64,000 nucleotides of DNA from Bathynomus jamesi (GCA_023014485.1 JAJOZX010009080.1:102570-166569); one strand, 5' to 3'. Positions 19,316 to 29,052 are shown, counted from the first letter of the stretch. The notes: generated by a model not told the origin, from the letters alone. Numbers and translations are program-made.

Positions 19316-19798
19316 ATGGATGCTAATACACTTCAGAAAGTAATGGAGCGAGTCACACGTTCCAAATTTATCGGAGTGTTTGCGAAGAATGAAACATTGA
19401 GTTTGCCAAGTACGCGAGAATGCGGTAGTCTTATTGTGAACACAGATGTCATCGGTAATGAAGGGATTCACTGGATCGCTGTCTATTTTAAAAATAGACA
19501 GCGCCTGTACTATTTTGATTCACTCGGTACTCAACCCTGGAGTGACCCTATTATTGTAAAATTTCTCGCTCAGTTACATATTCCCGAAGTTGTATGGAAC
19601 CCATTTCGTATACAAGGATATTTTAGTAATGTTTGCGGAATGTACTGCGTCTCATTTCTCACGCATATGTCATGTGATAAAGAATTTATAAATTTTTTAA
19701 ATTTATTTGACCCGTGTCACACTCGCCGAAACGATGAAATGGTATGCAGACAGATAAAAATCCGTTTTCCAATTGTACGTACTCGTTGTGTAGTATAA
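19316..19798 (+). CDS. Polinton adenain-like cysteine protease
   Basis: Intact 160-aa frame. Catalytic residues of the C48/adenain fold are visible: His52 in GIHWIAVYF, Asp68 in YYFDSLG, Gln100 in RIQGYFSN and Cys107 in NVCGMYCVSF, with the 7-residue Gln-to-Cys spacing of adenain. The role in the family is capsid protein maturation. It is shorter than many Polinton proteases (about 200 aa). A polyadenylation-type AATAAA follows at 19865. Confidence 0.9.
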   Translation: MDANTLQKVMERVTRSKFIGVFAKNETLSLPSTRECGSLIVNTDVIGNEGIHWIAVYFKNRQRLYYFDSLGTQPWSDPIIVKFLAQLHIPEVVWNPFRIQGYFSNVCGMYCVSFLTHMSCDKEFINFLNLFDPCHTRRNDEMVCRQIKIRFPIVRTRCVV

Positions 19799-19864
19799 TG
19801 TTTTTGTTCGTATATTTGTAACGATATATTCTGTAGTTGGTTATTGTACTGATTTCTTTCATTT

Positions 19865-19870
19865 AATAAA
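19865..19870 (+). terminator. Possible polyadenylation signal
   Basis: AATAAA 67 bp after the protease stop, the first such hexamer downstream of the eight-gene plus-strand block. The sequence is AT-rich, so a chance match is possible. Confidence 0.4.
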
Positions 19871-19936
19871 TTTGTGAAAATATATTGTGTCTTCTTACCC
19901 CAAAAAGATCGAAAAACACTTACATTATTTCGGTGA

Positions 19937-20240
19937 CATTGCTGACTGATCAGTATATCCTCCGTGTTCATGACACGAGATTCTTCAAAAGATTGTATAA
20001 CACGTGTCAAATCCTCATCGGACCTTAAAGGAATAATGTTCATTCTTTTAAAACATATACAGAGTATACAGACAGATCCCCATTATGTGAAGATATCTTT
20101 GGTTCATTTAAGAGGAATAACATTGATTACCATAAAAATTTCGATTTTGGCATAATGGGGATAAGAAGTAAAACCAAATAACATTGATTGACATAAAAAT
20201 TTTTTGGCGAGTATCTATTTGACGAGATACTACAGCCCAT

Positions 20241-20260
<20 letters not shown>
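19937..20260 (-). repeat. Duplicated unit, copy 1 (left part)
   Basis: Matches 23315-23632 closely. On the minus strand it encodes MNIIPLRSDEDLTRVIQS and ILISQQCH (20043-19937). The frame then runs into AATGTAAGTG, a strong splice-donor match, and diverges into non-conserved sequence. The unit is interrupted at about 20281 by the transposon at 20282-23079, and its right part is at 23108-23310. Confidence 0.75.
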
Positions 20261-20285
<25 letters not shown>

Positions 20286-20669
20286 GGTGATGCAAAATAA
20301 CTTATCATTTCAAAAACTTGAAGACACCCTCTAATTTTATTTAATTTAGTGTAAAAACTGAACATGCAAAATTTCAGCACAATTGAAGACATTTTAGAGG
20401 TTGCTACCATCCATTGAACATTTTGTATATTGTTATTTTTCAGTTTGTATTTATTGTACATTTATTTATTTTGCAGATTTCATCAAAAATGGTAGTCAGC
20501 AACATATAGCAGTCATAACAGACTCTGAACCTCTTTCCGTAAACCTTCTCATCCCTTTCATTGCTATAGACGCCGTGGCCGAACATTCTAGAATCATTTC
20601 TTTGCTGTGACGTCACTGTGGCGGCCGCGTCAGTGTAAGTGCGGCGTCACTGACGCCGCACTTTACTGA

Positions 20670-22680
20670 GTAAAGAAACTTTTCAACGAGTGGGAGAAAC
20701 TAAAGAAGAACAGAAATAATAAGAAGAAGCAATCACCTGCACTACTTCAAAAACAAGAGAGCTGGCAAAATGACTTGCAAGATCTGTTTGACATTGCACA
20801 TGCAAGTGCTCTTGACATGATAAAGATAGATGAAGATCGTGAGTTTTTTGATGCTGCAACGACAAAAAGGAAGAAAAGGCAAAATGTCTGGAGTGGATAA
20901 AGTTTTTTCACAAATGGAAGAGATTGCTAGAGAAAAGGAAACATTGCTTGAAAAGAAAAGAAAGAGGGAAACAGCCGTTTTCGAAGCAGCAGTGCTCTCA
21001 AGTTCAAGTCCTTCAAGTTTGAATGAAGATAGTTCAAAATCAGAAGAAGAATTTGTTGCTGACCCTCAGCAGCCATCAACTTCGAGACAAAGTAGATCAA
21101 AGTCTAAGAGTGCAAAGCTTATGGATTCTTCAATGCTTGTATCTCTTGATGCTGCAAAAGTAAGTGATAGAGCTGCTTCGGAAATCTTGATCCCAACAAT
21201 CAATGCTCTTGGGCAAAACCCTGAAGAATACAGTGTTAGCTATTCATCGATACGGAGAGCAAGACAAAGGAACCGCAAGACAATGGCAGAAAATTTGAAG
21301 CAGGATTTCGAAACAAATTGCCCTCTCCAAATACATTGGGACGGCAAACTACTGGAAGATATTACTGGTCATGAAAATGTTGATCGACTGCCAGTTCTAA
21401 TTTCCGGCCAAGGAGTTGATCAGCTTCTTGGTATTCCCAAACTTGCCAGAGGAACTGGTCAAAACATTGCAGATGCTGTCCATCAGTTAGTATTGGAGTG
21501 GAATATATCTGACCAAGTGAAGGGCATGTGTTTTGACACCACTGCCTCCAACACAGGTTCTAAGAGTGGTGCTTGTATGTTACTAGAGCAAAGATTGGAT
21601 AAAGATATGCTGTGGCTGGCTTGCCGACATCATATTTTCGAAATAGTGTTAGAAGCTGCAGTTTCTGTCTCCTTGCCATCTTCTAGTGGCCCTGACATAC
21701 AACTGTTTAAGAGATTCAAAGCAAAGTGGGTGGAAATTGACAAGAACAATTACCAAACAGCAACAGATGACCCTAACATTGCAGAGAAAATCTCAGATGC
21801 TGAAGAACTCATTCAATTTGCTCAAGCTCAGCTTGATGAACAGCAGCCTCGTGATGACTACAAGGAATTGCTCGAGCTAACGCTCATTTTCATCGGTAGT
21901 GCCCCCAAGTCAGGAATCAGCTTTAAAGCACCCGGAGCTTATCACAGAGCACGATGGATGGGCAAGCTAATTTACTGCATTAAAATTTGGATGTTTAAAT
22001 CTCAGTTTAAACTAACTGAGAGAGAGGAAAAAGGACTGAGAGATGTTTGCTGCTTTTCAGCTGCGATATACATCAGATCGTGGTACCTGGCACCATACCC
22101 TCATGCGCCCCCCGTTCAGATTTGCATTTTGTGCAAAGTCTGCAGCTCTACAAGCAAAAGGATGACAAAATTGCAAGTGCTGCACTCAATAAGTTTTTGA
22201 GACATTTGTGGTACCTCTCTGAGGAGCTTGTGGCGCTTGCATTTTTTGATTCAGCTGTTTCGCATGAGACAAAAAACAAAATGAAGCATGCTCTGCAGAA
22301 ACCAGTTGACTCAAAACCGAGCAAACGAGCATCAATAAATCCTGAATCAGCTGGGCAGAAACAACTGCAGGATTTCGTTACTGCGAACACAAAAAGATTC
22401 TTTGAAATCCTAGAGGTGCCTTGCACTTTTCTGAAAAAGATGCTGAAGAATGAATGATGATGAAAGTTATGCGAATGCAAGAGATATCGCATATGGACTC
22501 AAAGTGGTAAACGACATTGCGGAAAGAGGTGTACGACTGATGGAGGAATACAACAAACTGATAACCATGATGAAGAGCAGAAAAATACCTTCTTCAAATT
22601 GTTAAAAGTTACAGGTCGTCACTCTCAAACAAAAACAAGAAAACATTACTCTTGCTTCACAAAAAACGAAAATAAACATA
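20670..22680 (+). pseudogene. Transposase-like gene of the 2.8-kb element
   Basis: A long frame (20830-22200) overlaps a second (22047-22457) and traces of a third to about 22680; upstream, about 20680-20880, another frame carries LFDIAHASALDMIKIDEDRE. Conserved-looking blocks include FDTTASNTGSKSGACMLLEQ, LACRHHIFEIVLEA, DDYKELLELTLIFIG, PGAYHRARWMGKLIYCIKIW and LWYLSEELVALAFFD. This protein type is frequent in arthropod and cnidarian genomes, but I cannot assign it to a named transposase superfamily. FDTTASN and the later acidic residues are candidate catalytic positions. Three frameshifts make this copy inactive. Confidence 0.7.
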
Positions 22681-23063
22681 CATAAGTGGTTATGATATGC
22701 CTACTGGGGAAACTTCCACATAAAAAAAGTTAACGCGCTATACGCTGTACCTCAGAGGGTGGTGCGGAAATCAGCGTGCCTATTATTTACTATTTTATGA
22801 GCTCACTACGTACTATAGTCTAGAATGTCATCGTTTTTTTTCAAACTAGGTTAACTAGGTACATATCAAACCGGCTCCGGCGAAAATATCAACAAAACAA
22901 TATTTTTGAGCACAAACTGATATACATTTATTTTTAAAGCTTGGTAGCAACCTCTAATTTTCTCTTTTTCAACCCCAAATTTCGCATACAATGCTTTCTT
23001 AGGAATATGAATAAAATAGGAGGGTGTCTCCCTGAAAATTGAAAAAAAAAAATTTGACCCCTT
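22681..23063. other. 3' non-coding part of the 2.8-kb transposon
   Basis: No gene. It contains the inner part of the right inverted end and a TTAGAGGTTGCTACC-type phrase (complement near 22950-22965) that also occurs near the left end at about 20395. Confidence 0.5.
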
Positions 23064-23075
23064 TTTTGCATCACC

Positions 23076-23113
<38 letters not shown>

Positions 23114-23127
23114 CGAATTATAGACAC

Positions 23128-23424
23128 TTACATTTCTATGGTAGTCCCTTGCGTCGGATTGTAAGGAGCGTCACTGCAAATATCTTCTACGGTTTGCGTT
23201 GGAAATAATTCATCACGGTCAATCGCGTTAAAAAGACTAATTGCGGTTAATGCTGCAGTGTTACTTTCTTCATACAATTCCGGGGAGACGTACAGGTCCA
23301 TGGTGGAGGATGTGTGACATTGCTGACTGATCAGTATATCCTCCGTGTTCATGACACGAGATTCTTCAAAAGATTGTATAACACGTGTCAAATCCTCATC
23401 GGACCTTAAAGGAATAATGTTCAT
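23128..23424 (-). CDS. Fused duplicated-unit ORF (98 aa), unknown
   Basis: The product joins the MNIIPLRSDEDLTRVIQS-type segment of one unit to the MDLYVSPELYEESNTAALT-type segment of the next, through CHTSSTM. It therefore spans a tandem-duplication junction. The frame ends ...GTTIEM, where the DNA reads AATGTAAGTG, a strong splice donor, so the visible stop may be intronic. No family recognised; acidic, no membrane segment. Whether it is translated is unknown. Confidence 0.35.
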   Translation of the reverse strand: MNIIPLRSDEDLTRVIQSFEESRVMNTEDILISQQCHTSSTMDLYVSPELYEESNTAALTAISLFNAIDRDELFPTQTVEDICSDAPYNPTQGTTIEM

Positions 23425-23832
23425 TCTTTTAAAACATATACAGAGTATACAGACAGATCCCCATTATGTGAAGATATCTTTGGTTCATTTAAGAGGAATA
23501 ACATTGATTGCCATAAAAAATTTCGATTTTAGCATAATGGGGATAAGAAGTAAAACAAAATAACATTGATTGCCATAAAAAAAATTTGGTGAGTATCTAT
23601 TTGACGAGATACTACAGCCCATCCATATATATAAATCGAATTATAGACACTTACATTTCTATGGTAGTCCCTTGCGTCGGATTGTAAGGAGCGTCACTGC
23701 AAATATCTTCAACGGTTTGCGTTGGAAATAATTCATCACGGTCAATAGCGTTAAAAAGACTAATTGCCGTTAATGCTGCAGTATCACTTTCTTCGTACAA
23801 ATCTGGGGAGACGTACAGGTCCATGGTGGAGG
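23315..23832 (-). repeat. Duplicated unit, copy 2 (uninterrupted)
   Basis: Contains both parts of the unit in order, with TCCATATATATAAATCGAAT at the point where copy 1 has the transposon. A third partial trace (AATTATAGACACTTACATTT) is at about 24045. Copies are nearly identical, so the duplication is young relative to the Polinton. Confidence 0.85.
23651..23824 (-). CDS. Short ORF with strong start context (57 aa), possible first exon
   Basis: ATG at 23824 lies in CTCCACCATGG, a near-ideal initiation context. The peptide MDLYVSPDLYEESDTAAL continues through an acidic 57 residues (DRDELFPTQTVEDICSDAP) to GTTIEM. There the DNA AAATGTAAGTGTC matches a 5' splice site, and a pyrimidine-containing acceptor (TATGTTTTAAAAG) stands before the MNIIPL segment. 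I read it as a candidate spliced gene at the right side of the Polinton. No homologue recognised. Confidence 0.4.
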   Translation of the reverse strand: MDLYVSPDLYEESDTAALTAISLFNAIDRDELFPTQTVEDICSDAPYNPTQGTTIEM

Positions 23833-23890
23833 GAATGATTATTCACTGACGCGGAAATAGCTACTGTTACTCCCAACTGAAAAATATCTC

Positions 23891-23898
23891 CTTTTATA
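23891..23898 (-). promoter_or_regulatory. TATA box upstream of the 57-aa ORF
   Basis: TATAAAAG on the minus strand, 67-74 bp upstream of the ATG at 23824. An initiator-like TCAGTT lies 20 bp downstream, shorter than the usual 28-31 bp, so the real start site may be near 23868. Confidence 0.45.
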
Positions 23899-24292
23899 TG
23901 TACAATCGCCAAGCTCCGCCCCAAAAGACCAGATGTTCATCGTGATTGGCTGCCGATGTAGCTGGGTGGAGCTATGACGTGTACCAGTCCGCTATAACGG
24001 GTCCGGACGAGTAACATATATATAAAATCGTGTTTCTTGTGAATAAATTATAGACACTTACATTTCTATGGTATCCCTTATATTATATTTTTATTTTTAC
24101 TTACAAGTAATGTTTTCACAAATTCTTGTGTTAACATAATTTCAATTGTTAACTTATTTTATAATAAAGAAATATAGCCTAATTATATTCTTAAAAAAGC
24201 ATTCAGTTTCCATGTTAAACTGTGGGTCTAAGGCGGAGTGAAAACCTTTCCAAACACTAAAATAAAATTAAATGTTATAATATGAAAAAATA

Positions 24293-24330
<38 letters not shown>
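23899..24330. other. Non-coding, with TA microsatellite
   Basis: No gene. GC-richer sequence up to about 24010 (GTCCGCTATAACGGGTCCGG is partly palindromic), then AT-rich sequence and a (TA)n run at 24298-24328. Confidence 0.4.
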
Positions 24331-24331
<1 letters not shown>

Positions 24332-25110
24332 CATATACATATCATAAGATGTTTAAAAGAATGTATATATATAATTATAGTAAACTTACGTCAAGATAAA
24401 CTAGTTATCCATAAAAACCTAATTGTTTTTCTATAATTCTGTTTTCTATGGTTGGTTGAATTATGTGTAGACTAACTACGTTATTTGTTTCGTCGCCGAA
24501 AAGTTTAACTTCAAGTTTAATGAAGTTGAAGTTAATGTTATATTTGTTTCTAATCGTTAAACACTATATACATCTATTGTAAAACACTATATACATCTAT
24601 ACATCTATAAAAATTAAGTGTGTAAAAATTATTTATTTAATAAACAGAATTTAATTGGATTCAATTGTGGTACACTATTTAAATGGATGATTAATATATG
24701 GTTTTTGAATCATTAAAGAAAACGCTGATTTATGTGTAGGCATATATATACATATACATATCACAAGATGTTTAAAAGACTGTATATATATAATTATAGT
24801 AAACTTATGTCAAGATAAACTAGTTATCCATAAAAACCTAATTGTTTTTCTATAATTCTGTTTTCTATGGTTGGTTGAATTATGTGTAGACTAACTACGT
24901 TATTTGTTTCGTCGCCGAAAAGTTTAACTTCAAGTTTAATGAAGTTGAAGTTAATGTTATATTTGTTTCTAATCGTTAAACACTATATACATCTATTGTA
25001 GAACACTATATACATCTATAAAAATTAAGTGTAAAAATTATTTATTTAATAAACAGAATTTAATTGGATTCAATTGTGGTACACTATTTAAATGGATGAT
25101 TAATATATGT
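24331..25110. repeat. Tandem duplication with 419-bp offset
   Basis: ACATATACATATCA(T/C)AAGATG at 24331 and 24750 starts two copies of about 360-370 bp, each running to GGATGATTAATATATG with small indels. Contains an inner inverted phrase, TTAACTTCAAGTTTAATGAA. No gene. Confidence 0.9.
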
Positions 25111-25124
25111 TTTTTGCTATCTGG

Positions 25125-25400
25125 GACACATGGCGCTATCTGGAACATGGTGCGATCTGGCAACTCAGCACCCGAATACATGGCGTGATCTGGCAACTCA
25201 GCAACTGCATACATAGTGCGATCTGACAACACAGCACCTGAATACATGGAGTGATCTGGCAACTCAGCAACTGCATACATAGTGCGATCTGACAACACAG
25301 CACCTGAATACATGGAGTGATCTGGCAACTCAGCAACTGAATACATGGCGCTATCTGGCAACTCAGCAACTGAATACATGGCGCTATCTGGCAACTCAAC
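25125..25400 (-). repeat. 33-bp tandem repeats coding for 11-aa units
   Basis: About eight units of the GAATACATGGCGCTATCTGG type with a 33-bp period. Because 33 is a multiple of three, a minus-strand frame stays open for 118 codons (25394-25038) with units such as MYSVAELPDSA. A second frame is also open, which weakens the case for coding. Confidence 0.85.
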
Positions 25401-25643
25401 CAGAATAGAGGTTTATAAAAGGCCGAGAGACGACTGACGGAGTCATTCAAGCTCGGCTCCCAGCCGAGCAAGGACCTCTGGTCCTTCTCTTTCTGGCCCT
25501 TTGGGAAAACCCCTTAGAGGCCTCTTAGGTTAGGTAAACGAAAATAACTTGGGGGAGAACTCCGCCTCCAAGTTGCATGCCTTGCAATCAAAGGCCACTA
25601 CTCTCTCTCTCCCTCCTTCAGGTGTGTCTCTCTCTCTCTCTCT
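25401..25643 (+). repeat. Partial third copy of the Polinton terminus inner region
   Basis: TTTCTGGCCCTTTGGG and GGGGGAGAACTCCGCCTCCA (about 25486-25581) match the right terminus at about 28800-28865 in direct orientation. A TATAAAAGG at 25414-25422 lies just upstream. CT-rich microsatellite and CTTCAGGTGT units follow, as also between 28606 and 28680. Confidence 0.7.
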
Positions 25644-26242
25644 CCTTCAGGCAGTGTTGCCAGATCTACAGATATATCTGAAGATCTACAGATTTTATGA
25701 AGCAATTCAGGTTTTCAGATTTTTTCAATAATTTATGCATAATCTACAGATTTTTAATCCAGCAAGCAATCATTATTATTTACTTCCAAAATTTACAACA
25801 AGGAAATATTAGGCCTACAGTCTCAATCAATAGGACACAAATGTTCTCGGTATTCAGTTTCAGAAGTCGAGTCGACTCGCTTCTGACTACGATATACATG
25901 CCGATTAAATCATTTAATCGGCGCTGATTGGTTGATATTCCCTCTACGTCATGGTAGCATGGAATGTTTTTGTTTTTGTTGAAAAAAATGATATTTATCT
26001 GTTTAAATCTAAAAAGGATTTTTTTTGGTTTCATTTATGTGTATGAATTAAAGAAGTATTCCGGTGTTCTTATAGTTATTACAGCAATAACCAAAAGGTA
26101 TTTCCTTTGTCACAAAGTAACGGAATTCAATTTGTTTACTTTCATTTACTTTACTTTTTTTTATGTTAAAGTGCCATATTTATATAAGTTTATAAAAATA
26201 AAGAAAATATTATACAAGATTTTATCATTGATAATACCTTAA

Positions 26243-28478
26243 CCCTTTCGCTGCGTCCCATTCTGATACGCCCTGTGCGTGTCACGCTAATACCCCAGAA
26301 CGAAAGCTGCGCGTATAAATGCGCCAGAAAATAAACTTGAATTATTTTTTTGCTTCGTCTTTTGTTTGCCTTTAAAATAGGTTTTCTATCAATAATATTT
26401 TCAATTTTTTCATGGGTAACAAAAAAATAAAGGTTAAAATGAAATAAAATAGAGATATTATCTTTATTTAATTAACTAAAAGTTAAATGCTGAGTGATAA
26501 ATTTTGAAACATGGTTCGGCGCATAACCCTGGGGTATCGGGGCATGTCTCGCATTGAAAACGTACTCGTTTTTCTATCCCATGGGCATAACATACCCTGC
26601 ATCTCTTTGTTGGTCTTGGGGTACGTTCAGAATTTGATGTAATTTTCTTGGTAAAATGTTTTCCAACTAGTCTTGGAACTACTGATTTCTTCAAGTTAGG
26701 TTCATCTGCAGATGTCCTTTTATAATCTCATGGCAAAAGTCTAGGAAGGGAACTTTTCCCTTTTTTATGAGATTATAAATTCCACAAGCATCTAGTACTC
26801 GGACCTGAATCAAATGCATTGCCTTCTTATACCATTTTAGAGACTTTCTTGGGACAGTAATAATGCAGTATTTGGTCTGTTCGGTCTACATATCCCATAT
26901 GTTTGTTGTATTCATGTACGCAAGCTGGAATGGTTTTTTCGACTCGACCTTCCTTTGATCTACGTGTTACTGTCACATCACTGTTCGAATGGTAATTGGA
27001 GAGCATGCAAACTCTTCTCTTGTCATGAAACACAAGGGAAAGCAGTTCAGGAGTCTCAAAGGCAAGTTTCTTTCCTTTTGCCACATTCATAGTTTTCCTA
27101 GCATGGCATAAGCCCTTACGATTACTTCTAACAGTCCCTGCGGCACCAGTTTTATTATCACTAAGGTATTTGTATAGTTTTGGTGATGTATAGAAGTTAT
27201 CAGTGAAGACGTTGTGACCTTTTCCTAAATATTTTTCCATCATACTTACTACAATACTTTCAGTCTTAGAAAAATCAGCAACAGTTTCCATGGTCCTGGT
27301 ATATATTTTATATTTCAAAGTAACACAATTTTCATCCACAAGTTTGAAATTTTTTATCCCAAAACGTGATCTTTTCGTTTTTATGTATTGCCGGAAACAG
27401 TCTGCCCTTCCACAGCAACAAAGATTCATCCAAACTTAGATTCTGAGAAGTTGAATATTTTGATTCAGAGCAGATGTCATCAACTCAATAAAGTCATGCA
27501 ATTTCACCATCTTCCCCCCTCTTTCCTTCAACGTCTCATCTGCATTGTCAGCAAAATGCAAAAAAGAAAGAATGTTGGTAAATCTGTCTCTTTTCATGAT
27601 TGCTGTAAATACTGGAGTAGCATAAAAACTGTCGGTTGACCAATACATACCTATCTTGGGTTTTTGTATAATACCCATGAGAAGTAAAAGCCCTATAAAT
27701 TGCTTCATTTCTGTAAACGTAGTTGGGACCCATGCACTATAACGAGATGTTGATTTCAGATTAGGTGTAGCAGCCAGAAATCGAGTTGCATATTTGTTTG
27801 TTTCTGTAACCATTAGCTCAATTACTTCTTTGGGAAAAACTTCACAAAAAACATCATACATCGTATGAGTTTGACCATTGAAGAGCACTTTATTTTCACC
27901 AGTAAACTGCCACCCACCTCTGGTACAGCCTATATTTTCACCAATTTCCTGCCATTCAAAATTCTCGCTCGATTTTGTTGCTTTAGGCAGATCTCTTTCC
28001 AAAAGTACCACATTTTCTTCATCATCGTCACTACTTGATCGGTTTTGTATAATATCCCGTACATTATGTTGCGCCCAGTCATCCTCACTTTCACATTTTA
28101 TATCACTTTCAGAACACATTGAGAGATATTCGTTTATCTCATTCTCATCTAGAGAGGATTTTTTACGCTTATTACTGCTTGTGGATGCCATGCTGAACTG
28201 ATTGGGGGAGTCTATTTCACTACCCCCCCTCTGGTGAGCTGAGAGTCAGAAAATAAAAAAGATGCCAAATACCACCATATTGATGTCTAATATTAGTCAG
28301 GGAACTAACTACGTTGTTCTAATAGGAACGAGGGGGTTCATAGACTGTTTATTAAATGTGGAAAACAATGTTTACCATGCGTCCTGAGAGAAGATTTTTA
28401 ATGGTAAACATAGTTTACCATGCGTCCTGAGTCGGGCTTTTTTATGGTAAACATAGTTTACCACACGCACTGAAAGGG
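26243..28478. mobile_element. piggyBac element, full length
   Basis: Flanked by TTAA at 26239-26242 and 28479-28482, with inverted ends CCCTTTCGCTGCG and CGCACTGAAAGGG. Length 2236 bp, typical of piggyBac. TATGGTAAACATAGTTTACCA-like inverted motifs lie near the right end. It contains one broken transposase gene on the minus strand. Confidence 0.95.
26476..28191 (-). pseudogene. piggyBac transposase, frameshifted
   Basis: ATG at 28191 begins MASTSSNKRKKSSLDENEIN, with an acidic N-terminal region. The catalytic core follows as IGLLLLMGIIQKPKIGMYWS, FTDNFYTSPKLYKYL (second Asp) and MGYVDRTDQILHYY (third Asp region). A C-terminal Cys-rich zinc-binding domain shows CRVCYAHGIEKRV and CETCPDTPGLCAEPCF, ending at 26476. 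The frame is broken near 27430, at the L-D-E-S-L region holding the first Asp, and between 26827 and 26694. The domain set is complete, so it looks recently inactivated. A cut-and-paste transposase of the DDD type that uses TTAA sites. Confidence 0.92.
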
Positions 28479-28613
28479 TTAAGACAGTAAATTAAAAAAA
28501 AATATGTCAAAATTATTATTTAGATAAATATTATAAATCTACAGATTTCTACAGATTTTTTAATCAGATTTATCAGATTTTTTAAAATTCCATCTGGCAA
28601 CACTGCCTTCAGG

Positions 28614-28616
28614 TGT

Positions 28617-28668
<52 letters not shown>

Positions 28669-28680
28669 TCAGGTGTACCC
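28614..28680. repeat. CT microsatellite
   Basis: (CT)n with the interruption CCTCTC, ended by CCTTCAGGTGTACCCC. The CCTTCAGG motif at both edges is the target of the hAT element to the left. Confidence 0.9.
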
Positions 28681-28695
28681 CTCCCCCCTTGGCTC

Positions 28696-29046
28696 AGCCA
28701 ACTGGCTGATTAGGAGCCTATAAAACAACGCCTACTCGGCTGAAGTCTTAATATGCACTTGGCTCCTGCCAGGTGAACACCTCTCCTCCTTTCTCTCCTT
28801 TCTGGCCCTTTGGGGGGAATAGCTTGGGGGAGAACTCCACCTCCAAGTTGCATGCCCCTTGCGACCCCGGTTGGCAACAAAGGGCCCTTTGGGGTATTTG
28901 TTTCTTTTTTTTGCAACACCCCCACCCCCTTTGCAACAAACCCTACCCCCTTTGCAACAACCCAACCCCCCCCTCTTTGCAACATTGCAACATTACATAA
29001 TAACTTGCAACATTCTTGCACTCTCCCCTTTTTCGGCTATACTACT
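28696..29046 (-). repeat. Polinton right terminal inverted repeat
   Basis: Complement of 6317-6626 with an extra about 40-bp segment near 28840-28880; ends CGGCTATACTACT. TATAAAAC at 28719-28726 within it would point outward. TTTGCAACACCCCCACCCCC-type tracts form the outer part. Confidence 0.9.
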
Positions 29047-29052
29047 CACCCT
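29047..29052 (+). repeat. Polinton target-site duplication, right copy
   Basis: CACCCT, identical to 6311-6316. Confidence 0.9.

Larger units (their letters stand above)
20282..23079. mobile_element. Unclassified DNA transposon, 2.8 kb
   Basis: Inverted ends TTAGGGTGATGCAAAA (20282-20297 and 23064-23079). The resemblance continues inward for about 150 bp, for example GACACCCTC followed by ATTTTATT on both sides. It sits in a (TA)n tract on both sides. The uninterrupted sister unit at about 23625 has only a short ATATATAT at the same place, so insertion was into TA-repeat. The TSD could be TA but cannot be sized. It carries one transposase-like gene. Confidence 0.85.
25652..28605. mobile_element. 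hAT-type element carrying a nested piggyBac
   Basis: CAGTGTTGCCAGAT at the left and ATCTGGCAACACTG at the right are perfect inverted ends, with 8-bp duplication CCTTCAGG at 25644-25651 and 28606-28613. ATCTACAGATTTT-type motifs are repeated near both ends. Without the piggyBac it is about 714 bp and has no transposase, so it is non-autonomous. Confidence 0.92.
6317..29046. mobile_element. Polinton/Maverick DNA transposon with nested insertions
   Basis: A 22.7-kb element bounded by inverted termini (6317-6626 and 28696-29046) that start with AG, as Polintons do, and flanked by the 6-bp duplication CACCCT. It holds the diagnostic set: protein-primed PolB, retroviral-type integrase with C-terminal chromodomain, A32-like packaging ATPase, adenain-like protease, and major and minor jelly-roll capsid proteins. 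Insertions inside it are a hAT MITE (10294-10508), a 2.8-kb transposon (20282-23079), and a hAT element (25652-28605) that itself contains piggyBac. Subtracting these gives about 16.7 kb, within the usual 15-20 kb. Several genes are broken, so this copy is not autonomous. Confidence 0.93.
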
